Virus record (IMG/VR): IMGVR_UViG_3300046804_003859
Coordinates: 1-64,000 of that record
Direction: 5' to 3' (one strand)
Origin: a virus
Length of the DNA: 64,000 nt
This document shows, piece by piece, positions 22,664-31,428 of the stretch. Made by a program: the position numbers and the translations under genes. Numbering within the stretch: position 1 is the stretch's first letter; each line of letters begins with the position of its first letter. The notes under the pieces were generated by a model that ran no database searches, was not told where the DNA came from, and was given only the letters and a program-made list of their open reading frames with translations.

Positions 22664-23851
22664 ATGGAAAAGACCATAAACATTGATAGTATTGCTTCTG
22701 CACTATCATCTAGAAAAACAATTATTAGTTCTTTAAGAACCAAAACCGGGTCGTTAGATAAAATTCTAACGCAAATAGAGTCCTACCGTGTTCCCGTAAA
22801 AGCAGTATTTTTTAGTAAAAGTATTGCTTTCAGAGTAGGGTCCAGTTCTATAAAAGATCTTAAAGCTGAAGGTATTACTGGATTACCATCAGGTTTTAAA
22901 ACTGAATTTAAAGGGGATTTTTTAGATGAATTTTTAAGCCTAGTTTCTAACCCTGGTATCATAAACAAACACAAGCTAGTCATTCTATCTGCTGGTTACT
23001 ATATTTTATTTAAGCGAAACGATGTAGTTACAGAACAAGATAAGAGTATTCAAGCAGAATCAGAACAAATTCTTCTTACTTCAACGGTACTTTCTGAATT
23101 GAAAAGAAACGGTGATACGGTAACTATAAAAATGGGCAAAGAAACATATAATGTAGATGAGTTTAAAAAAGTACCTGGTACACCAAAAGCAGATGCAGCT
23201 TTTTATTACAAAAATAAACCTGTTGTCTATCTATCCTTAAAAAAAGGTGTTGGACCAGCTAATTTTCAACAGTACGGGGGTTGGGCTGGTGATCTTGGTA
23301 TAAAAACAAGAAGCGATGTTAAAAGTAAACCTATCTTTGAAGATTTTGTTTCACGTGTAGAAAATATTTTTACTAAATTAGGTTTGGTTCCAGACAGTAA
23401 TGGTAGATTTAATTTTAATGATTTAAAAAAAGGTTCATACTTTGGTAACCCTGTAACTAACGAATATGTAGGTAACAAAGTCAAATTTGGTAAAGACTAT
23501 TCTCCTGTCTCTTCATTTGGTATTAACAATGTTCATGCTCTAGTAGATGGAGACATAAAATTTAAATTTAAAGACGGTGTTTATACTCTTGATGGTCAGT
23601 ATCATTATGAACTAAACCCGAGCCTTGACACTAGTATATCATCTTTGAAAGAAGAAAATTTATACAAACCTATTTTAATGGTTTACAAATCTGAAGGGCA
23701 GGGGCTTAATCAAGGCGGGTTCTCAAATGCTAGAGCTGCTATATGGCCTAATAACAGAGTTGCACAAGCAGCTATAGAAAAATTTAATCTTGCAGAGCAA
23801 CTTATAAAAAATAAACAAATAGATAAATTAAAAGAAACGTTTCTTAAATGA
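22664..23851 (+). CDS. Late-region protein, possible PD-(D/E)xK nuclease fold
   Basis: The ATG at 22664 is chosen because an in-frame ATG at 22634 falls inside the terminator stem. The 395-residue protein has PGTPKADAAFYYKNKPVVYLSLKKG near residues 164-188: an aspartate, a strand, and S-L-K-K, like the D...(E/S)xK site of restriction-type nucleases, followed by GPANFQQYGGWAG, which occurs in related phage proteins. Nuclease activity is not certain. It is coupled to the ligase-fold gene downstream by a four-base overlap. Confidence 0.55.
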   Translation: MEKTINIDSIASALSSRKTIISSLRTKTGSLDKILTQIESYRVPVKAVFFSKSIAFRVGSSSIKDLKAEGITGLPSGFKTEFKGDFLDEFLSLVSNPGIINKHKLVILSAGYYILFKRNDVVTEQDKSIQAESEQILLTSTVLSELKRNGDTVTIKMGKETYNVDEFKKVPGTPKADAAFYYKNKPVVYLSLKKGVGPANFQQYGGWAGDLGIKTRSDVKSKPIFEDFVSRVENIFTKLGLVPDSNGRFNFNDLKKGSYFGNPVTNEYVGNKVKFGKDYSPVSSFGINNVHALVDGDIKFKFKDGVYTLDGQYHYELNPSLDTSISSLKEENLYKPILMVYKSEGQGLNQGGFSNARAAIWPNNRVAQAAIEKFNLAEQLIKNKQIDKLKETFLK

Positions 23852-25047
23852 CTTTTAAACTACACCTATTAGAAGCTGCATCTGAAGAAAAATTAAAGCA
23901 TTTAGAGCATGCCGAAGATCATATTATGAATGCTGGTATGGAAGGCTTTGCTCATGCTTATCATAACTTAGAAGACGTTCACGATCAGCTTCAAGGTAAG
24001 AAAAACAAAACTACTATTATGACTAAGTACGATGGGTCACCATCTATAGTTTTTGGTCATCATCCTGAAACAGGTCGTTTCTTTGTAGCGTCTAAATCTG
24101 CTTTCAACGTTAACCCTAAACTAAACTATACCCCTTCTGACGTAGATAAGAATCATGGTAACTCACCAGGCCTAGCAGAAAAACTAAAGCATGCTTTGTT
24201 ACATCTACCTAAAATAATGCCTGATAAAGGAGTCTATCAAGGTGATTTAATGCACTCAGGTGTTAAGTCTAAAGATAACCCTCAAGGTGATATAGTAAAC
24301 AAAGATGGTAAATATCAGTTTAAACCTAATTTAATTACTTACTCTACCTCGCATAATTCCGCTGAAGGTAAAAAAATAGCTAAATCAAAATTAGGAATAG
24401 TCGTTCATACAGCGTATACAGGTAAAAACTTTGCTAATTTAAAAGCAGACTACTCTCCAGATCTGTCGCATTTTACCAAGCATGAAGATGTTCACATGAT
24501 TGATAATCGTAACGACGTTCCTTCTGCTAAATTAACCCCAGATCAACATCAGACATATACTCATCACTTAGAACAAGCAAAACAGCTATTTACTTCTACA
24601 CCAAAAGAGGCTTATAATGTTATGTCTGGTGAACATGCTGATCACGCCGATCATTTAAAAACGTACATTAATAAAACAGTACGTGAAGGGTCGAAACCTT
24701 CGGTTACAGGTTATCAAGAGCACCTAAAAGATTTACATACTAAAGCTATTGCTAAAGTAAAGACGCAAAAAGCAGTTCAGCAAAAAATGGATGTAATGAA
24801 TCAACATTTAGAGCATGTAAATAAAAATAAACAGCATTTTGACGCTATTCTACAGATGCATCATCATATGCAATCGGCAAAAGATCAATTAGTTCATGCC
24901 TTATCTGCTAATCCTAAATTTGAGCATTCTATTAACGGGGTTAAATCAAAGCCGGAAGGTTATGTCGTTGTAAGAAACAATAGACCCACTAAACTAGTAG
25001 ATCGTGCTGAGTTTAGTCGTCAGAATTTCTTAGCTAGATCTCAATGA
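23848..25047 (+). CDS. Ligase/nucleotidyltransferase-fold virion protein (DUF6267-like)
   Basis: The 399-residue protein shows the ordered motifs of nucleic-acid ligases and capping enzymes: motif I KYDGSPS near residues 59-65 with the lysine that takes AMP, GVYQGDLMHSG (motif III type), GIVVHTAYTG (motif IV type), EGYVVVRNN and KLVDRAEF (motif V). Histidine-rich helical regions separate them. Such proteins occur in structural blocks of marine T4-like phages. The N-terminus MTFKLHLLEA resembles a capsid-targeting sequence, so it may be packaged. Ligase activity is inferred from motifs only. Confidence 0.7.
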   Translation: MTFKLHLLEAASEEKLKHLEHAEDHIMNAGMEGFAHAYHNLEDVHDQLQGKKNKTTIMTKYDGSPSIVFGHHPETGRFFVASKSAFNVNPKLNYTPSDVDKNHGNSPGLAEKLKHALLHLPKIMPDKGVYQGDLMHSGVKSKDNPQGDIVNKDGKYQFKPNLITYSTSHNSAEGKKIAKSKLGIVVHTAYTGKNFANLKADYSPDLSHFTKHEDVHMIDNRNDVPSAKLTPDQHQTYTHHLEQAKQLFTSTPKEAYNVMSGEHADHADHLKTYINKTVREGSKPSVTGYQEHLKDLHTKAIAKVKTQKAVQQKMDVMNQHLEHVNKNKQHFDAILQMHHHMQSAKDQLVHALSANPKFEHSINGVKSKPEGYVVVRNNRPTKLVDRAEFSRQNFLARSQ

Positions 25048-26120
25048 AAAGCATTAAAGAAAAACAACTTCTTGTAAAATGGTCTAGGGCTATGAATGAG
25101 CCTATAGATCCTGCTATAGTAGAAGAAGTAGAAAAATATGAACGTTTACAAAATGAAATTATTGAGTCTGTTCGTCAAAATACAATAAGAGACCTTACAG
25201 AAGCTTCACGAGTAGCTGATGATTTAGTTAATAAAATTATCGAGTATCCTAAACCACCTACTCTGGAAGAGGTGCTTGAGGTATTAAAGGAGGAAGCGGA
25301 TGAGTTGGTACAATCACAGACCGAACAAACAATCGAAGCCAGTGAACCCGAGCCAGCCGAACCAGCCGAACCAACCGAAGCAATCGAGTTACCCGCCAAA
25401 ACGTTAGCTGATTTTGCTGCAGAGCATATCACAAAAGAGGTTAAGTTAGAAGAAAGAGCTGATTCATTCCAACAACCTGACCCTACTTTAGTAAATAAAA
25501 ACCTAGATGATATTGTTAAGAAATTAAGATTTTTAGAACAAGCTATTGGTAGAATAGCAGCGCACGGTCCAGGATCGGGTGAAGTACGATTACTTAATTT
25601 AGATGATGTAGATACTTCTCAGTTAGCAGATGGTAAAGCTTTATTCTACAGTTCAGCTAATGCTAAATTAGAATTTAGAGAGGTAAGTGGTGGTGGAGGT
25701 GGATCAGCTAATTTACTTTCAGTTTCTACAGCTATTATTCCTGATCAAGATAGTGTCTATGATATTGGTACGCCAGATAAACGATGGGGAACACTTTACT
25801 TAGCTAATAATACTATTGACCTAGGCGGTGCTACTATTTCATCTGATGGTTCAGGTACTATTACTATATCATCCTCTGGTGCAGTTTTACCTGTCAACTC
25901 TAAAATTAATACTGGTACCGAAGATAAACCTATCGCTCTTCTAGGAGCTACAGGTGCAGTTACTACTTTAGTGCCATTCTATACGAAATCCCTTGGCCTA
26001 AATACAATAGCGGTTAATTTTACTTTTGGTGCCAATCCTGACGATTATGTTTTTACCAATTTTACGTTTAATGACGGTACTACAATAACACAATCAGGTA
26101 GAGCTCAATTCTACTTCTAA
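25044..26120 (+). CDS. Virion fibre-type protein with shared adaptor domain
   Basis: The 358-residue protein has a charged coiled N-terminal part, a Glu/Pro-rich linker (SEPEPAEPAEPTEA), an adaptor segment ITKEVKLEERADSFQQPDP followed by a coiled helix, and a C-terminal beta-rich fibre region with the DIGTPDKRWGTLYLANNTID repeat typical of tail fibres. The adaptor is repeated in the gene at 27402. It probably attaches to the virion by the N-terminal half and extends a fibre. Start codon overlaps the previous stop. Confidence 0.7.
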   Translation: MKSIKEKQLLVKWSRAMNEPIDPAIVEEVEKYERLQNEIIESVRQNTIRDLTEASRVADDLVNKIIEYPKPPTLEEVLEVLKEEADELVQSQTEQTIEASEPEPAEPAEPTEAIELPAKTLADFAAEHITKEVKLEERADSFQQPDPTLVNKNLDDIVKKLRFLEQAIGRIAAHGPGSGEVRLLNLDDVDTSQLADGKALFYSSANAKLEFREVSGGGGGSANLLSVSTAIIPDQDSVYDIGTPDKRWGTLYLANNTIDLGGATISSDGSGTITISSSGAVLPVNSKINTGTEDKPIALLGATGAVTTLVPFYTKSLGLNTIAVNFTFGANPDDYVFTNFTFNDGTTITQSGRAQFYF

Positions 26121-26124
26121 ACAC

Positions 26125-27405
26125 ATGGCGACTTCTAAAACCCCTATACGAACAGTATATGATAATTCCAATGCACCTATTGGATTAGCAGAATTTCAGA
26201 CTGGTGAAGTAATAGACATTATTCATGGAGGTACTGGAGGCAACACAGTAGCTACGGCTAAATTACAGCTATCGCTTACTGATTCAAATATACGCTCGTT
26301 AATTAGTGTCTCAGGTGGAGGTTCTTATAATAATACTACGGGTGTTATTACTATTAATTCTACGGATCTTACGCCGTATGCAACTATTAATCATGTTACC
26401 AATGAAATAGCAAACGTAGTAGATGCTGCACCTGGTTTATTAGATACTTTAAACGAATTAGCAGCTGCTATTAACGATGATGCAAATTTTGCCACAACAA
26501 TAACAACGTCTGTAAGTAATTCTAGAAATCAAGCTAATGCTGCTTATGATAGAGCAAATGTTGCTGTTACTTACGCCGGATCTGCTTTTGATAAAGCTAA
26601 TACTTTAGTAGCTACTGTTGCCGGGGTATCTTCTACATCTATTAGCAATGCTGTATTATTAGCCGGGTTATTAAGTGTAGATGGAGCTAGTTCAAATTTA
26701 GATTCCGATTTATTAGACGGTCAACAAGGTTCTTACTACTTAGATTGGACTAACACAACTAACAAACCCGATCCTCTTATTACAGTTACCTTAACTGGTG
26801 ATGTATCAGGATCAGCCTCTGCATCGTTAATTGATCTTGCGTCAAATACTATTACCATTTCTACAACTATTTCAAGTAATTCAGTTGAATTAGGAACTGA
26901 TACTACAGGAACGTATGTAGCTAATTTAGTTGCTGGAACTGGGATAACTATTACCGGTTTAGGAAACGAAGGTACCACACCCACAATTGCTATTGGTCAA
27001 GCAGTAGGTACAACTAGTGATGTAACTTTTAATTCATTAACTGTTTCCAATGGTGCTAATATAACGGGTAATGTAGAAGTTACTGGTAATATTAATGCTA
27101 CAGAGTACATTACCTCTCCATATTTTTATACTTACTCTGATAGAAATTTAAAGTCTGAAATAGAAGAGATTCAAAATTCATTAGACACTTTAAATAAGCT
27201 TCAAGGTGTCTCGTTTGTATTTAATTCTACTGGTGAAAAGTCTTTCGGGTTAATTGCTCAGGATGTTGAAGAAATTCTACCCGAAATTGTACATACTAAT
27301 TCTAGTGGAATAAAAACTATTGTTTATGATTCTATTATTGCATTTTTAATTGAAAGTATTAAAGAGCAACAAAAACAAATAGACGAACTTAAAGCAAGGC
27401 TATGA
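26125..27405 (+). CDS. Tail fibre with C-terminal Peptidase S74 chaperone domain
   Basis: The 426-residue protein is beta-rich and threonine/asparagine-rich in the middle. The last 90 residues are an intramolecular chaperone of the S74 type: YSDRNLKSEIEEI (Ser-Lys autocleavage dyad) and FGLIAQDVEEILPEIV, then a coiled tail. These domains trimerise fibres and are removed by self-cleavage. The N-terminal STPIRTVYDNSNAPIGLAEF-type part probably attaches it to the virion. It lies between two genes sharing an adaptor. Confidence 0.85.
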   Translation: MATSKTPIRTVYDNSNAPIGLAEFQTGEVIDIIHGGTGGNTVATAKLQLSLTDSNIRSLISVSGGGSYNNTTGVITINSTDLTPYATINHVTNEIANVVDAAPGLLDTLNELAAAINDDANFATTITTSVSNSRNQANAAYDRANVAVTYAGSAFDKANTLVATVAGVSSTSISNAVLLAGLLSVDGASSNLDSDLLDGQQGSYYLDWTNTTNKPDPLITVTLTGDVSGSASASLIDLASNTITISTTISSNSVELGTDTTGTYVANLVAGTGITITGLGNEGTTPTIAIGQAVGTTSDVTFNSLTVSNGANITGNVEVTGNINATEYITSPYFYTYSDRNLKSEIEEIQNSLDTLNKLQGVSFVFNSTGEKSFGLIAQDVEEILPEIVHTNSSGIKTIVYDSIIAFLIESIKEQQKQIDELKARL

Positions 27406-28184
27406 ATAAATTATCCTTTAAGGATTTAGTTCCAGAGGAAGCTAAAAAAGTAAATAGAGTAGAAGATCTATGGACTCCTATCGAGCTACCTGTTCGAGAA
27501 GAAAAAAAAGTAGAATATAAAATTTCTAAGCCTAGAAATGGTATAAAATCGTTATTAGATTTCAATGAAGATATTAAACCTGTAAAAAACGCAGTTATTG
27601 AGCCGCTAACATCTTTATTAGAACCTGTAACTGAAACAGCTCCTGTTATTAATGAACAAGAATTAGTAGAAGAAATATTAATACCTGAACCTATTATTGA
27701 ACCAGTTATTACTTTAGCTGATAGAGCGGTTGATCATATTACTAAAGAAGTAAAGTTAGAAGAGCAAAATGACTCTTATCAACAACCAGATTCTTCAGTT
27801 GATGTAAGATCCTTCAATGATGTTAAAAAGAAAATCCAATTTTTACAAGATTGGATTTCTAAAATATCTTTAGCAGGACCAGGTGGTGGTGCAGGGGACG
27901 TAATTAATCTTGACCATCCAGTCAAACTAATAACAGCAAATTACACCTTTACAAGAAAAGATTATTATGTAGGGGTTAATGCTACCTCTACTATTACAAT
28001 CACAATACCTGACTCTTTAGGATTTCCTGGTAGAATGGTAATTATAAAAGATGAATCAGGTAACTGTTCTAATAATCCAATTACAGTGGACTGTACTGTT
28101 GATAATGACACTGGTGGTTTTATTTTAGCACAAAATAACGGCGGTATACAGATGATATACAGAGAAGGTTGGAGAATAGTATGA
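27402..28184 (+). CDS. Virion protein with shared adaptor domain (paralogue of 25044 gene)
   Basis: The 260-residue protein has a charged N-terminus (residues 1-80), an acidic linker, the segment ITKEVKLEEQNDSYQQPD matching that of the 25044 gene, and a C-terminal beta domain (YTFTRKDYYVGVNATSTITI, then MVIIKDESGNCSNNPITV) that looks like a small fibre-tip domain. The paralogy suggests that both attach to the same virion partner. Overlaps the previous gene by four bases. Confidence 0.65.
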   Translation: MNKLSFKDLVPEEAKKVNRVEDLWTPIELPVREEKKVEYKISKPRNGIKSLLDFNEDIKPVKNAVIEPLTSLLEPVTETAPVINEQELVEEILIPEPIIEPVITLADRAVDHITKEVKLEEQNDSYQQPDSSVDVRSFNDVKKKIQFLQDWISKISLAGPGGGAGDVINLDHPVKLITANYTFTRKDYYVGVNATSTITITIPDSLGFPGRMVIIKDESGNCSNNPITVDCTVDNDTGGFILAQNNGGIQMIYREGWRIV

Positions 28185-29476
28185 CGTATTTGTTCAGTAG
28201 CAATACATCTATTACTAACGAGGTAGAAGTTAAAAATGATGTAGGTAATGCTCTGCCGGTTATAGGGGTAGAAGGCTCACCTATCACAGTAGCATTTAGT
28301 GGTGCTACTATAGACTCTTTTGGAAGATTGAGAACTGCCTCCCCTCATACTATTTTTGATAATACCTTTTCTGTTGATGAGAAACCAAGAGTATGGGATA
28401 CAGACAAAGTAAACGGTACTGCAGTTTTTAAACCAAACTTAGCCTGTGTTGATATGGGGGTAAACTCTTCAAGTGGATCTAAAGTAGTAAGACAAACAAA
28501 ACAATACTTTATGTATCAGCCGGGAAAGAGTCTGTTAACACTTAACACATTTGTAATGAATGAGGGTAAGGCTAATCTTAGACAGCGTGTAGGCTACTTT
28601 GATAATAGTAATGGTATATTTTTAGAACGAGAAGGCAACGTTGCATATATTGTTAAAAGAAGTTCGGTAACCGGGTCACCAGTTGACGTGCGCGTACCTC
28701 AAACACAATGGAACCAAGATAAGTTAGATGGTTCAGGTGATAGTGAAGTATCTTTAAACCTTGACAAAGCTCAAATCTTCTTTACTGATATAGAATGGTT
28801 AGGTGTCGGCTCTGTGCGTACAGGGTTTATAATTGACGGTACTTATCATTTTGCTCATCAGTTTAATCATGCAAATCTGGAATCTAATGTCTATATGACA
28901 ACAGCAACCTTGCCGGTGAGATATGAAATTGAAAATACCGGCATAACAACCAGTACTAGTAATCTTAAACAAATTTGTTCAACCGTTATATCTGAAGCCG
29001 GGTATGCACCTGCTGTTATTACAAGATCAGCTTCCACATCCCTAATCGGTTTGGAAATGTCCGATACTACATTTAGACCTTTATTATCCCTTAGACTTAA
29101 ATCTGGTGAGGGAGATCATGTAGTGTTACCCGTAAGATTAGATTTATTTGGTTTACAAAACACTCCTTTTGTATATAAATTAGTCGGGAATGCTAATGTA
29201 ATAGGTGGTGTTTGGGAAACTACAGGTAGTGATAGCGTGGTTCAGTATAATGCAAATGCTACTACTCTAGGTACAGGTGGTTATGAACTAATGCAAGGTA
29301 TGTTCGTTGGAGGAACTAGTGCTCAACCCGTTAGTATAAATCTTAAAGAGCATAACCACACACTCCAATTAAGAGCTAATATAGGTGGTGTTGCTGAAGT
29401 TTTTACTGTTGCTGTAAAAGCAACCACCAATAACGACGACGCCTTGGGGTCTATTTCTTGGGAAGAGCAGAGTTAA
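28184..29476 (+). CDS. Virion structural protein, T4-like marine phage type
   Basis: The start at ATG 28184 overlaps the previous stop (TATGA). The 430-residue protein resembles beta-rich virion proteins of marine myoviruses: ATIDSFGRLRTASPHTIFDNTFSVDEKP and QKQYFMYQPGKSLL-type strands, with QTKQYFMYQPGKS near residue 100. Fibre or decoration role is likely. No catalytic motif is seen. It overlaps the next start by one base. Confidence 0.7.
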   Translation, partial: TYLFSSNTSITNEVEVKNDVGNALPVIGVEGSPITVAFSGATIDSFGRLRTASPHTIFDNTFSVDEKPRVWDTDKVNGTAVFKPNLACVDMGVNSSSGSKVVRQTKQYFMYQPGKSLLTLNTFVMNEGKANLRQRVGYFDNSNGIFLEREGNVAYIVKRSSVTGSPVDVRVPQTQWNQDKLDGSGDSEVSLNLDKAQIFFTDIEWLGVGSVRTGFIIDGTYHFAHQFNHANLESNVYMTTATLPVRYEIENTGITTSTSNLKQICSTVISEAGYAPAVITRSASTSLIGLEMSDTTFRPLLSLRLKSGEGDHVVLPVRLDLFGLQNTPFVYKLVGNANVIGGVWETTGSDSVVQYNANATTLGTGGYELMQGMFVGGTSAQPVSINLKEHNHTLQLRANIGGVAEVFTVAVKATTNNDDALGSISWEEQS

Positions 29477-29760
29477 TGAAAACGTTTAAAGAACTAAGAG
29501 AAAAATGTTGGGATGGATGGACACAGCGCGGTATGAAAATGAAAGGTGGGCGTATGGTACCTAATTGTGTAAAAGTATCAGAAAACTTTATGGATAAGCG
29601 TAACCCTGAAGATAAGGGAGACATGGCGCGCCACGGTCTTAAAGGTAAAACAATAACCCAGTTGAAAAAGATTAGATCATCTGAAACAGCATCCCCTCGT
29701 CAAAAGCAACTAGCTCATTGGCGAATCAATATGGTTCAGGGTAAAAATAAAAAAAGATAA
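29476..29760 (+). CDS. Small basic protein with capsid-targeting-like N-terminus
   Basis: ATG 29476 is within the previous stop (TAATG). The 94-residue protein starts MKTFKELREKCWDGWTQRGM, close to the T4 capsid-targeting sequence MKTYQEFIAE, and is strongly basic throughout, with KIRSSETASPRQKQLAHWRINM. A DNA-binding internal head protein is a good fit, but this is inferred from composition and the N-terminus. Confidence 0.65.
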   Translation: MKTFKELREKCWDGWTQRGMKMKGGRMVPNCVKVSENFMDKRNPEDKGDMARHGLKGKTITQLKKIRSSETASPRQKQLAHWRINMVQGKNKKR

Positions 29761-29763
29761 ATA
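29756..29763 (+). promoter_or_regulatory. Possible late promoter (GATAAATA)
   Basis: GATAAATA differs by one base from the T4 late octamer and lies 28 bases before the ATG at 29792. There is no clear Shine-Dalgarno before that ATG. Confidence 0.4.
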
Positions 29764-29791
29764 ATCTAATTGTAACATTAACCTATATCCA

Positions 29792-31000
29792 ATGGCCTTC
29801 AAAGATTACTTACTAGAATCAGAAAAAAAGACTGTTGCCGTTCTATTCGGCCGCATGAATCCTCCTACTTCAGGACATGAGGAAAACGTTGAAGGTCTTA
29901 AAAGTCTAGCAGCAAAACACAATGCTGATCATTTAGTCATTGCATCCCACTCTCAAGATGCAAAGAAAAATCCTTTATCAGTTGCGCAGAAATCTAAGCA
30001 TTTAAAACGTGCTTTTCCTGGTACCAATATTACCACATCTTCTAAAGAGAAACCTACTATCTTTCATCATCTTTCTGAACTGCATAAACAAGGCTTTAAA
30101 CATGTAATTATAGCCGGTGGTTCAGATAGAGCTGAAGAATATAACCGTCTAAAAGATTATAACGGTAAAGAAGGCAAACACGGTTACTATAACTTTAAAT
30201 CTATTACTACAGCCTCTACAGGCGAAAGGAAGGCCGGTGTTTCAGGTACTGATATGCGCAAACATGCTACCAATAATGACTTCTCATCTTTTAGAAAAGG
30301 TCTTCCTAGTAAACTTGCAGCCAATGAGGGACATGCAAGAGAAGTATTTCGAGATGTTAGATCAGGCATGGGGCTTCATGAAATCTACGACCCGCATTTA
30401 AAGGTTTCTAAATACCAGTGGGGAGAAACAAAAGGTACTAATAAGATGAGAGATATGACACCCGGAGAGGAAAAAAATAAGAAACCTGTTCGCGAGCAAT
30501 ACGTGGCTGGTGAAATATTTAAGATCGGCTCTATTGTAGAAGCTAACGGTAAAGTAGGTAAGATTAGCTTCAGAGGCTCTAACTATGTTACAGTTACTCT
30601 TAAAGAGGGTGAATCAGTTAAATGCTGGTTAGAGGATGTAAGAGAGATTGAATTCGCTAAGACTATCGTTACCTTTAAGAATAAGTTACCAGTTCTTTTA
30701 ATGACTGAACAGCAAAAGCAAGATATGGGTATGATATCTAAACAATTAGAGTTTGATGGTATTCAAACTAAAAACTTTGACATATGTCCTTCGGCTTATA
30801 AAGAATTTAAGTCGATGATTGAAACGTTAAGAGCAAATAAACATATTGGTGAACCTACAGGTCATCATCAAAATGAACCACCTTCAGCAGAAAAAAATAT
30901 TAAGACTTCTTCTGACACAGTACGAAAAGTAGAAGCTGGTATAGCTATGAAGCCTACGCATATTAGAAAAATGCAATTTAAACAATACTTGGAGATGTAA
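29792..31000 (+). CDS. Nucleotidylyltransferase-fold virion protein
   Basis: The N-terminal 180 residues have VAVLFGRMNPPTSGHEENV (HxGH-type nucleotide site) and VSGTDMRKHA (the closing ISSTxxR-type motif), as in NMN adenylyl- and pantetheine-phosphate adenylyltransferases. A C-terminal domain contains an SH3/KOW-like barrel (FKIGSIVEANGKVGKISFRG). The start MAFKDYLLES and the C-terminal KMQFKQYLEM resemble capsid-targeting motifs. Activity and substrate are unknown; late-region position suggests it is packaged or structural. Confidence 0.75.
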   Translation: MAFKDYLLESEKKTVAVLFGRMNPPTSGHEENVEGLKSLAAKHNADHLVIASHSQDAKKNPLSVAQKSKHLKRAFPGTNITTSSKEKPTIFHHLSELHKQGFKHVIIAGGSDRAEEYNRLKDYNGKEGKHGYYNFKSITTASTGERKAGVSGTDMRKHATNNDFSSFRKGLPSKLAANEGHAREVFRDVRSGMGLHEIYDPHLKVSKYQWGETKGTNKMRDMTPGEEKNKKPVREQYVAGEIFKIGSIVEANGKVGKISFRGSNYVTVTLKEGESVKCWLEDVREIEFAKTIVTFKNKLPVLLMTEQQKQDMGMISKQLEFDGIQTKNFDICPSAYKEFKSMIETLRANKHIGEPTGHHQNEPPSAEKNIKTSSDTVRKVEAGIAMKPTHIRKMQFKQYLEM

Positions 31001-31428
31001 TGTTAGCAGATACTTTACGAAAATTACTAGCTGAAGTTTTTGGTTTTTATTTTAAAGCTCATTCTTACCATTGGAATGTGGAAGGTTCTGACTTTGCTCA
31101 GTATCACGACTTTCTTGGTGACTTGTACCAAGATGTTCACGGGTCTGTAGATACCATTGCTGAATTAATAAGAACATTAAACGTTTATGCGCCACCTTCC
31201 CTAGCTAGATTGATGTCATATAGCTCCATGGATGAAAGTGATACTATTCCTGATGCAAGGACTATGCTAGTTAATTTAAGAAATGACAATGATAGATTGC
31301 TAGCCATTTTATATCAAGCCTATGACGAAGCAGAAAAAGAATCTAGTTTTGGTGTATCAAATCATATTCAAGATAGAATAGAAGCTCACGAAAAACATGC
31401 TTGGATGTTAAGGTCAATTACTAAATGA
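31000..31428 (+). CDS. Dps/ferritin-like protein
   Basis: The 142-residue protein aligns with Dps-type ferritins: FYFKAHSYHWNVEGSDFAQYHDFLGDLYQDV contains the HWNVxGxxF signature and the D/E ligands, then DTIAELIR. Dps proteins form dodecamers that bind DNA and oxidise and store iron. It lies inside the late structural block between genes with capsid-targeting-like N-termini, so it may be packaged with DNA or protect DNA during late infection. It lacks the lysine-rich N-tail used by E. coli Dps for DNA binding. Confidence 0.85.
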   Translation: MLADTLRKLLAEVFGFYFKAHSYHWNVEGSDFAQYHDFLGDLYQDVHGSVDTIAELIRTLNVYAPPSLARLMSYSSMDESDTIPDARTMLVNLRNDNDRLLAILYQAYDEAEKESSFGVSNHIQDRIEAHEKHAWMLRSITK

